A stretch of 24,169 nucleotides of DNA from a virus: the IMG/VR virus record IMGVR_UViG_3300042509_000987, positions 1 through 24,169 of that record. The stretch is one strand, 5' to 3'. Shown here in pieces: positions 19,949 through 24,169 of this stretch (positions are counted from its first letter, which is position 1; every line of letters begins with the position of its first letter). The notes beneath the pieces were generated by a model. The model had not been told where the DNA came from and searched no databases. It saw only the letters and a list, made by a program, of their open reading frames with translations. Both the position numbers and the translations under genes were made by a program.

Positions 19949-20188
19949 TTAAATCATTTTTCCGTATGTTGGTTCAGTTCCATAGTCCCAATCATCATAA
20001 TCTTCATCATTTCTGATTTTTTCATGCAATTCAGTTTGTTTTTTTAGATTATGCTTTGGAGCATTATCGTGCATAATCTCTTGAATTACTCTCTTTGGTT
20101 TTTCTGTATCAATATCAGTGATGAGTCTTGCAGTTCCCCACATTTCTCTCATATAATTTTTATCTCGATCAACTTGGTAAAATGACAT
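19949..20188 (-). CDS. Small charged protein of unknown function (79 residues)
   Basis: I do not recognise this gene. The 79 residues are highly charged: a basic middle (KPKR, KHNLKKQ) and an acidic, aromatic end (RNDEDYDDWDYGTEP). It has no membrane segment or signal peptide and is probably soluble. It lies between speD and gp25 on the same strand. The ATG at 20188 is supported by a strong Shine-Dalgarno sequence, AGAGGAG, at a good distance. The leader before it carries a perfect 22-bp palindrome and an anti-Shine-Dalgarno-like CCTCCTT, so translation may be regulated. Confidence 0.6.
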   Translation of the reverse strand: MSFYQVDRDKNYMREMWGTARLITDIDTEKPKRVIQEIMHDNAPKHNLKKQTELHEKIRNDEDYDDWDYGTEPTYGKMI

Positions 20189-20193
20189 TTTAG

Positions 20194-20200
20194 CTCCTCT
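20194..20200 (-). promoter_or_regulatory. Strong ribosome binding site before the 79-residue gene
   Basis: The minus strand reads AGAGGAG, followed by CTAAA and the ATG at 20188. It sits directly against the 3' arm of the palindrome at 20199-20220, so folding of that hairpin would limit ribosome access. Confidence 0.6.
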
Positions 20201-20220
20201 GTTTTTAAATTTAAAAACAG
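20199..20220. repeat. Perfect 22-bp palindrome in the leader of the 79-residue gene
   Basis: CTGTTTTTAAA is followed at once by its reverse complement TTTAAAAACAG. In RNA it could form an AT-rich hairpin with a small closing loop; in DNA it is a symmetric site that a dimeric regulator could bind. It begins immediately upstream of the AGGAG ribosome binding site. It is not followed by a T-run on the minus strand, so it does not look like an intrinsic terminator. Confidence 0.65.
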
Positions 20221-20227
20221 AACTTTT

Positions 20228-20247
20228 AAGGAGGTTGCTATCTCCTT
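20228..20247 (-). promoter_or_regulatory. Possible attenuator hairpin with anti-Shine-Dalgarno arm
   Basis: On the minus strand AAGGAG (20247-20242) can pair with CTCCTT (20233-20228) across an 8-nt loop. The same CTCCT could instead pair with the downstream AGGAG ribosome binding site at 20198-20194. Two mutually exclusive folds are therefore possible in the speD to 79-residue intergenic RNA. The pairing is visible in the sequence; regulation is inferred. Confidence 0.35.
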
Positions 20248-20254
20248 TAAGTAT

Positions 20255-20581
20255 TTAACGATCAATGAATTTAAGGTTATATTTTTCTGAATTTAAGTAC
20301 TTTAAAAGTTCAATTGCAATAATTTTAGGATTTCCATCACCACAGGTATAAACATCAATCGCAATGCACCCATTTTCTGGCCAAGTATGACAAGAAACGT
20401 GACTTTCTGCAAGTGCAATTACAATTGTACATCCTTGAGGAAGAAAGCAATGAGAAAAAATGTTTAAAATTGTCATTTTTGCACGTTCAATACCTCTTTC
20501 CATTGTTTCTTGAAGAGATATTACATCATTTAAAAGGTTAAAATTAACATTATACACCTCTAAAAGTAGGTGTTTTCCCAT
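20255..20581 (-). CDS. speD: S-adenosylmethionine decarboxylase proenzyme
   Basis: The enzyme decarboxylates S-adenosylmethionine to provide the aminopropyl donor for spermidine synthesis. It is made as a proenzyme that cuts itself at Glu-Ser to create a pyruvoyl cofactor. With the ATG at 20581 the product is 108 residues, shorter at the C-terminus than typical bacterial forms (about 120-130). The diagnostic AESHVSCHTWPE is present: the cleavage serine is Ser60, the active-site histidine is His65, and the YTCG cysteine is Cys80, matching Ser63, His68 and Cys83 of the Thermotoga enzyme. The frame also extends to a TTG at 20611, but that codon has no ribosome binding site and would lie at the expected start of a transcript from the octamer at 20618-20625. 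The ATG therefore fits better and places GKH where the family has it. speD is a known auxiliary metabolic gene of cyanophages. Confidence 0.9.
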   Translation of the reverse strand: MGKHLLLEVYNVNFNLLNDVISLQETMERGIERAKMTILNIFSHCFLPQGCTIVIALAESHVSCHTWPENGCIAIDVYTCGDGNPKIIAIELLKYLNSEKYNLKFIDR

Positions 20582-20616
20582 TGAGTGCTGTTCCAATTCA
20601 ATATCGAGCAAAAAAT

Positions 20617-21273
20617 CTATTTATTTTGTTTTTCTTGAGGAGTTTCCCAAAAATATTCGTCAGTATCTCCCAATCTTGACCACTTTAATCCAACTTCTGT
20701 ACTATAAATTTTTGTTGAAATTTTAAAATCTGGTGTTTTTGGAGTTTCTGGTGTTCTAGATGGACTATAAAGTCTCATTCTATTATTTGGATATAGCACA
20801 AATTGCCCATTTTCTAACATAATACAGTTATGAGACTTATGCTCTTCTGGCATTTCGCTAGTGCCACAATCAATTTTATCATTATATGGGTGGTAATTAT
20901 CTAAACTGAACAAGTATTGACCTTTAAGTTGACCAAAATCTCTTGTACGAACTTCAAAATCTAATTCACCGATATGTTTTTTCTGAACGCACACAACTCC
21001 GTAACTCATACAGTCCCAAAATTGTAAGTTGGGAAGGTCTAAATCTAGTTCTGGATTTTTTGGAGACGAGACAAATGCAGAAATTGGCAATTTATCATAT
21101 AATGCACCATATTCTGGCAAATATGTTTCGAAATAAAAAGAGCGTCCAGGTATCGACTTTGCCGAAATCCAAACACCCTCTACAAATTCTCCATATCCAT
21201 CTTGAAAATCACGAAGATATTCTTTGCGAATCCACACTTTTTGTGCGGGCAAATTTACAATCAATTGACTCAT
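20617..21273 (-). CDS. Conserved-looking phage protein of unknown function (218 residues)
   Basis: I cannot assign a function. The 218 residues are rich in aromatic residues and prolines and have no signal peptide or membrane segment. Visible landmarks are a Y-F-E-T-Y-L-P-E-Y-G-A-L-Y-D-K-L-P block near 48-64, an acidic stretch ELDLDLPNLQFWD near 74-86, and a C-terminal Pro/Thr-rich linker (SRTPETPKTPDF) before a short basic tail. The ATG overlaps the stop of the 46-residue gene by 4 nt (ATGA), with AAGG about 7 nt upstream, so translation is coupled. It lies just upstream of speD, and a promoter-like octamer for speD overlaps its last codons. Confidence 0.65.
   Translation of the reverse strand: MSQLIVNLPAQKVWIRKEYLRDFQDGYGEFVEGVWISAKSIPGRSFYFETYLPEYGALYDKLPISAFVSSPKNPELDLDLPNLQFWDCMSYGVVCVQKKHIGELDFEVRTRDFGQLKGQYLFSLDNYHPYNDKIDCGTSEMPEEHKSHNCIMLENGQFVLYPNNRMRLYSPSRTPETPKTPDFKISTKIYSTEVGLKWSRLGDTDEYFWETPQEKQNK
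20618..20625 (-). promoter_or_regulatory. Late-promoter-like octamer AATAAATA before speD
   Basis: The minus strand reads AATAAATA across the last codons and stop of the 218-residue gene. Transcription would begin near 20611-20608, leaving about 28 nt before the speD ATG at 20581. It is the same octamer as before gp8 and the 1674-residue gene, and would give speD a late promoter of its own. Confidence 0.45.
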
Positions 21274-21410
21274 GCTTTGCCTTGACCTCGGTACTTCTTA
21301 CGTGCCCCATTGCGACTCGTAGCAGCATATTTAGTATTTCTACCTTCACCTTGTCGAGTATTCTTCGGAATACTCTCAATCTTCATATCCTTCCGACTCT
21401 TTTGTGCCAT
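21270..21410 (-). CDS. Small basic protein of unknown function (46 residues)
   Basis: The frame begins MAQKSRKDMKIESIPKNTRQ and ends with RKKYRGQGKA. It has 14 lysine or arginine residues in 46, so it is strongly basic and may bind nucleic acid or another virion or replication component; no known fold is recognised. A good Shine-Dalgarno sequence (GGAG, 8 nt before the ATG) and a 4-nt ATGA overlap with the next gene support it as real. It is the first gene of a likely operon with the 218-residue gene, and two TATAAAAA promoter-like elements lie just upstream. Its base composition is visibly richer in G and C than the structural genes. Confidence 0.75.
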   Translation of the reverse strand: MAQKSRKDMKIESIPKNTRQGEGRNTKYAATSRNGARKKYRGQGKA

Positions 21411-21428
21411 TTTAGTTCTCCATCTAAC

Positions 21429-21453
21429 GGTTTTTATAAGGGGGTTTTTATAA
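21429..21453 (-). promoter_or_regulatory. Tandem TTATAAAAACC elements (possible late promoters)
   Basis: On the minus strand TTATAAAAACC occurs twice (21453-21443 and 21439-21429), 14 bp apart. Each contains TATAAAAA, one mismatch from the T4 late octamer TATAAATA. They lie about 20-35 nt upstream of the ATG at 21410 and are the best promoter candidates for the 46-residue to speD operon. Confidence 0.4.
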
Positions 21454-21472
21454 AGTCTCTCAAGCCAATAAA

Positions 21473-21511
21473 AATGCCTCTATAAGACGATACAAACCTT
21501 ATAGAGACATT
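21473..21511 (-). terminator. Intrinsic terminator of the glycosyltransferase gene
   Basis: Arms 21498-21511 and 21473-21486 form a 14-bp stem with one G-U pair and an 11-nt loop. On the minus strand the 3' arm runs into TTTATT, giving the stem-plus-T-run form of a rho-independent terminator. It lies about 50 nt after the glycosyltransferase stop at 21560 and before the next operon. The opposite strand lacks a proper T-run. Confidence 0.75.
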
Positions 21512-21559
21512 CTATCATAACGTTTCAAAGAAGGTCAAGAAATACCTTCTAGACACTTA

Positions 21560-22309
21560 TCAGATGATTCGTGTCTTTTCGTGACCAACTCGAATCAAAG
21601 GGTCACACCAAATCTCATATCCTTGCTCTTTCGCATCCAGACAGAATGAAACATCCTCTCCACACATATCTTGAACTTCTCCAGATTCAAAGACCTGCAT
21701 CTTCGGTGCAAACCAAGGATACTCAAGACTTTCAAATACTCCCTTCTTAATCAGCACCCATCCAAATCCAGTATAATCAACTGTAAATGGTTTACGACGT
21801 TTCTGAATTGTATCCAGTGTCTCGTGATTCATTACACCACCAGACTTACGGAAATCATCTTCTTCTAACCAATGTGCAACAGATGTGGTGTGACCATCCT
21901 CAGTGCAATACCATCCAGCAGCAATATCCTTATCCATTGCAACAAGACGATAGAACTTCTCAGTGTCAAAGACAATATCACTGTCAATCCAGAGTTGATA
22001 ATCATATTGCAGTTTACCATCCCAAGGAATCTGCTTGGGACCTCTGAGAACGTTTGCACCAAGTACCTTGCATCGTGCAAAGTTTACCATACTCGAATAA
22101 TCTTGACTAATCTGAATACTCGCACCACTTTGTACCAAATCAAAACAAAGTTGTACGAAGTTCTTCAGATAAATGTAAGATACTCCTCGTCCAGGAAGAC
22201 AAAAAACAATTGACTTCCCACGAATCATCTCCTTTGCTGCTTCTAAATCAAACTCTCCCTCCACAGGTCCTGTGGGAAGTTTTGCTTTTACTGTAAATCC
22301 TTTAGCCAT
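21560..22309 (-). CDS. GT-A type glycosyltransferase-like protein
   Basis: The 249-residue protein is probably a soluble nucleotide-sugar transferase. After KSIVFCLPGRGVS (32-44) there is a helix-strand region, then LWIDSDIVF (106-114) with the Asp109-x-Asp111 motif that binds metal and nucleotide sugar in GT-A enzymes. The C-terminal part has GEDVSFCLDAKEQGYEIWCDP (217-237) followed by VGHEK, like the acceptor/ED and histidine region of family-2 relatives. The acceptor cannot be read from the sequence; phage DNA, host lipopolysaccharide or virion proteins are all possible. There is no membrane segment. The gene stands alone between the 56-residue gene and a terminator. The ATG at 22309 has no clear Shine-Dalgarno sequence. 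Codons look less A/T-biased than in the wedge genes, hinting at a different history. Confidence 0.75.
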   Translation of the reverse strand: MAKGFTVKAKLPTGPVEGEFDLEAAKEMIRGKSIVFCLPGRGVSYIYLKNFVQLCFDLVQSGASIQISQDYSSMVNFARCKVLGANVLRGPKQIPWDGKLQYDYQLWIDSDIVFDTEKFYRLVAMDKDIAAGWYCTEDGHTTSVAHWLEEDDFRKSGGVMNHETLDTIQKRRKPFTVDYTGFGWVLIKKGVFESLEYPWFAPKMQVFESGEVQDMCGEDVSFCLDAKEQGYEIWCDPLIRVGHEKTRII

Positions 22310-22350
22310 AAAATAATTTTTTCGATACTACATTATTTTACCACGACAAC

Positions 22351-22521
22351 TCATTCATTGCAATGGTCTTCGTTCTTATTTAGAGATACTTGAATATCCT
22401 TGTCATTTCCCCCAGAAGTCCATACAATTCCTCTGACAAGTTTCAGATTCTCCTGTAAATCACTCTGCGGCACTTGACTTAATATTTCATTGCCTTTTAC
22501 TGAAATATTATACGTATTCAT
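22351..22521 (-). CDS. Small protein of unknown function (56 residues), overlapping the upstream gene
   Basis: The frame starts MNTYNISVKGNEILSQVPQS and contains LKLVRGIVWTSGGNDKDIQVSLN, which looks like a genuine alpha/beta protein and not random sequence. The ATG at 22521 lies inside the last codons of the 50-residue gene, giving a 14-nt overlap. AAGAGG precedes the ATG directly, a rather tight spacing. I do not recognise the family. Overlap and shared strand suggest co-expression with the 50-residue gene and the HNH gene. Confidence 0.6.
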   Translation of the reverse strand: MNTYNISVKGNEILSQVPQSDLQENLKLVRGIVWTSGGNDKDIQVSLNKNEDHCNE

Positions 22522-22660
22522 CCTCTTCTATCTTTCGGAGTAAATCTTCGACTTCTTCTCTTAAACTATGATTGATGACCAATATCTTATCAGTATCTAA
22601 ACGATGCTGTATCGTATCAATCAACAAGTCTTTTTCGTAATCATCAAAAGTAATTCTCAT
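22508..22660 (-). CDS. Small acidic helical protein of unknown function (50 residues)
   Basis: From the ATG at 22660 the product starts MRITFDDYEKDLLIDTIQHR and continues through LREEVEDLLRKIEEDEYV: mainly charged helices with regular leucines, possibly a coiled coil or a small dimer. The frame also extends to an ATG at 22717 that overlaps the HNH gene end and has AAGGAAA upstream, adding 19 lysine/asparagine-rich residues. I prefer the internal start because the extension looks low in complexity, but the longer form is possible. No function is assigned. Confidence 0.55.
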   Translation of the reverse strand: MRITFDDYEKDLLIDTIQHRLDTDKILVINHSLREEVEDLLRKIEEDEYV

Positions 22661-22689
22661 TATTCTCTCATTTTGTTTTTTATTATATA

Positions 22690-23592
22690 TCATTTTTTTG
22701 TTTTTTGATAAACCCATTTACCATTTTCCTTTACCCATGTAGTACCATCAGCACGAGTTCTAATAGTTCCATCGGGTAGTGGTTTTCTTTTTGGTTTATT
22801 TTCTTTAAAACTCTTTCCTCTGAACTTAGGATTGTTTGTCTGATAAACCCATTTACCATTTTGTTTTATGAAAGTTCCAGGTTTTCCATTTACTTTTCTT
22901 GTTGTAACAGTTCCATCAGGTAATGTATTCCATGATACTCCTTTCAATCCCCTATTCCATGGAGGTGTATTTTTTGGAATTAAAATCCACTCACCATCTT
23001 TTTTGATATAATCACTAGACTTTCCTTTTGCTCTCCTAATACTCCCTTCTGGTAAACCAACCATCTCCATGTTTTCTTTATGTGTTCCCCATTTTAAATT
23101 TGTATAATGATTATTCCTATTATTTCCATCCATGTGTAATATCTCACTATGTCTTTCAGGATTAGGAATAAATGCTTCCGCAACTAATTGATGAATTGAT
23201 TTTTTAATTTGTTTATACTTTCCAGTTTCATCATACATTGAGATGTTTATGCATTCATATTGATGTTCTGGATATTTTGAGTGTCCCCTGAACGCAGGTT
23301 TTAGATATATTAACCCATTTTCATTAATTTCTCCGTATTTTCCATTCCTATCATATTTTCCAGGTTTGCGATATGCTCTCCCGTCCTCAGTGATATAATA
23401 CCCAGGATATTGAGTTTCTCTCATATTTTCGGACAATCTTATGGGGGGATAATTATAAACAACTCTTTTAGGATTTTCCTTTGATATTTTCCTTTCTTCT
23501 TTTGGTTTTTTCATATATACCCATTTTCCATCTTTTCTGATGTATTTGTTTCCTTGGGTGTTTGTCTTAATAGTTCCTTCTGGGTAATTCAT
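22690..23592 (-). CDS. HNH endonuclease (HNH_3-like) with four GKWVY modules
   Basis: This is probably a homing-type or free-standing DNA endonuclease. Using the ATG at 23592 (300 residues), a NUMOD4-like part, PGYYITEDGRAYRK (63-76), is followed by H-Q-L-V-A-E-A-F-I-P-N-P-E (134-146) and L-H-M-D-G-N-N-R-N-N (152-161), then N-L-K-W-G-T (165-170). This is the HNH_3 beta-beta-alpha-metal core with His153 and Asn161. Four copies of a 26-29 residue module, (L/Y)P(E/D)GT(I/V)..(Y/F)IK.(D/N)GKWVY, lie at about 3-29, 180-207, 224-252 and 272-297, flanking the core; they may be DNA-contact modules. The frame stays open to an ATG at 23697 and a TTG at 23718. The extra part is Lys/Phe-rich and comes from a 13-bp tandem A/T repeat, so I doubt it is used. 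It is likely an early gene and possibly mobile. Confidence 0.8.
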   Translation of the reverse strand: MNYPEGTIKTNTQGNKYIRKDGKWVYMKKPKEERKISKENPKRVVYNYPPIRLSENMRETQYPGYYITEDGRAYRKPGKYDRNGKYGEINENGLIYLKPAFRGHSKYPEHQYECINISMYDETGKYKQIKKSIHQLVAEAFIPNPERHSEILHMDGNNRNNHYTNLKWGTHKENMEMVGLPEGSIRRAKGKSSDYIKKDGEWILIPKNTPPWNRGLKGVSWNTLPDGTVTTRKVNGKPGTFIKQNGKWVYQTNNPKFRGKSFKENKPKRKPLPDGTIRTRADGTTWVKENGKWVYQKTKK

Positions 23593-23608
23593 AATTTTAT
23601 GTTTTAAC

Positions 23609-23641
23609 TTTTTTGGAAAAATTTTTTGGAAAAATTTTTTT
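23609..23641. repeat. 13-bp tandem repeat TTTTTTGGAAAAA plus T-run
   Basis: Two exact copies (23609-23621 and 23622-23634) are followed by seven T. The unit is not a multiple of three, so a change in copy number would shift the frame between the upstream start candidates and the HNH ATG at 23592. Confidence 0.7.
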
Positions 23642-23732
23642 ATTTGAAAGACAATTACTCTCTCGTTTTCGGTTCGGTGTAGCCTTGAAGGACCCATTAA
23701 AATTATATACGGGGGCAACGGTTAGATATAAG

Positions 23733-23761
23733 AATACAACAACACAAAATATAACTGTCAA
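23733..23761 (-). promoter_or_regulatory. Sigma70-like promoter for the HNH gene
   Basis: The minus strand has a perfect -35 TTGACA (23761-23756), a 17-nt spacer and TGTATT (23738-23733), a four-of-six match to TATAAT. The predicted start near 23726 lies upstream of every candidate HNH start codon. This points to host RNA polymerase and early expression. Confidence 0.5.
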
Positions 23762-23833
23762 ACAGTGCTGTTTAATTATAATACACGAAGAATCACGAAT
23801 ACTTTATAATCATTACTGTCTTATTCTAATAAC

Positions 23834-24046
23834 AAACTATATGGGGGGTGTTGTTATAACGAAAGAGCACGTTATAAGTCATTATACAACACTGTCAGAT
23901 TCAAATACGAAACTGTATGGGGGGTGGTATAAATGACGAAGTGCTTCTAAAGTATAAGACAGTGAGACTACAAGTAAGTACACAGAACTGTATACAACGA
24001 ATAGTATAGCACAGGACTGAAAGAATTGCAAACTGTATGGGGGGTG
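23834..24046. repeat. Three-copy G6 element AAACTGTATGGGGGGTG
   Basis: Copies lie at 23834-23850 (one mismatch, AAACTATATGGGGGGTG), 23910-23926 and 24030-24046 (both exact), with start-to-start distances of 76 and 120 bp. On the minus strand each reads CACCCCCCATAnAGTTT and is followed 21-25 nt later by a -10-like hexamer: TATAAA at 23808-23803, TATAAT at 23886-23881 and TATACT at 24008-24003. Confidence 0.8.
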
Positions 24047-24163
24047 TCTTATAACACTACTGTTGTATTGTTACACTATAAGACGAGCATATACTTATAC
24101 TGTGAGTACAACGAAGTGCTATAACGAACTGTTATGTATAACGAAGTCTTATGACGAAGTGCT
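23936..24163. repeat. Dispersed ACGAAGTGCT words
   Basis: Exact copies lie at 23936-23945, 24111-24120 and 24154-24163. Looser relatives with TATAACGAA or TACAACGAA occur near 23855, 23991, 24118 and 24135. The spacing is irregular, and copies are denser toward the window edge. Confidence 0.65.
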
Positions 24164-24169
24164 ATGAAT

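Larger units (their letters stand above)
23719..24169. other. Gene-free, repeat-rich promoter-like region
   Basis: No convincing gene is seen in these 450 nt on either strand. The stretch holds three copies of a G6 element, three exact ACGAAGTGCT words and several looser TA(T/C)AACGAA words. Several TATAAT-like hexamers read leftward. It has few long open frames and short dyads such as GTCTTATA (24046-24053) with TATAAGAC (24077-24084). It most resembles a control region feeding the HNH side, but an origin-like or recombination role is also possible. It continues past the window edge. Confidence 0.6.

Noticed and set aside
20199-20220. Palindrome as an intrinsic terminator for speD
   Set aside because: The stem is all A/T apart from its ends, and on the minus strand it is followed by AGGAGCTAAAATG and not a T-run.
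20943-21485. Plus-strand open frame of 180 residues opposite the 218- and 46-residue genes
   Set aside because: It crosses two well-supported minus-strand genes with coupled ATGA starts and a promoter/leader region, and its product resembles no protein I know.
22690-23718. HNH start at the TTG at 23718
   Set aside because: There is no ribosome binding site, and the added residues are partly encoded by low-complexity tandem repeats; an ATG start at 23592 or 23697 is more likely.
23613-23936. Plus-strand open frame of 107 residues over the HNH start and the repeat region
   Set aside because: It runs through the A/T tandem repeat and two G6 elements, has no ribosome binding site, and is better explained as non-coding repeats.
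23841-24056. Short plus-strand peptides starting at the ATG inside each G6 element
   Set aside because: The three frames give unrelated peptides of about 31, 28 and 5 residues, so the repeats are not copies of a coding unit.
23834-24163. CRISPR-like array
   Set aside because: The repeats are only 10-17 bp, the intervals are unequal (76 and 120 bp), and two different repeat words are interleaved; no cas gene is present.
1-24169. tRNA or rRNA genes, photosynthesis genes, integrase or insertion sequences
   Set aside because: No cloverleaf-like segment, rRNA stretch, psbA/psbD-type protein, recombinase or terminal inverted repeat was noticed.

Overview
The window looks like part of the genome of a T4-like marine myovirus, most likely a cyanophage (Prochlorococcus or Synechococcus type). 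The DNA is visibly AT-rich. The T4 baseplate-wedge genes 25, 6, 7 and 8 follow one another in T4 order, and the GIGTTNP-type fibre proteins and a phage speD are typical of cyanomyoviruses. No photosynthesis gene, tRNA or integrase was seen, so host and phage group are inferred. Every gene I support lies on the minus strand and is transcribed from high to low coordinates.

From right to left in transcription order: (1) 24169-23719 is a gene-free, repeat-rich stretch with three copies of a G6 element, several ACGAAGTGCT words and promoter-like hexamers pointing left. (2) 23592-22351 holds an HNH endonuclease with four copies of a short 'GKWVY' module, followed by two overlapping small proteins of unknown function. 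(3) 22309-21560 is a GT-A-type glycosyltransferase, closed by a clear hairpin terminator. (4) 21410-19949 is a small operon: a 46-residue basic protein, a 218-residue conserved-looking protein, S-adenosylmethionine decarboxylase (speD) and a 79-residue protein whose leader can fold in alternative ways around the ribosome binding site.

(5) 19910-1 is the late structural block. gp25, gp6 and gp7 are packed with 1-nt overlaps or gaps, so translation is probably coupled. gp7 is giant (2784 residues): regions resembling the conserved C-terminal half of T4 gp7 flank about 2200 extra residues that include a YHYH-like domain. Between gp7 and gp8, which are adjacent in T4, there are three extra genes: a fibre/adhesin with a polyglycine C-terminal domain, a 118-residue mini-fibre protein sharing its repeat, and a 1674-residue protein with GSGY modules and a likely seven-bladed beta-propeller. 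gp8 runs off the left edge about 20 residues before its expected C-terminus.

Octamers of the form NATAAATA, resembling T4-type late promoters, sit in the gaps before speD, the 752-residue fibre, the 1674-residue protein and gp8. The HNH gene instead has a sigma70-like promoter. This suggests early or middle genes on the right and late virion genes on the left. All functional calls come from reading motifs by eye; no search was run.
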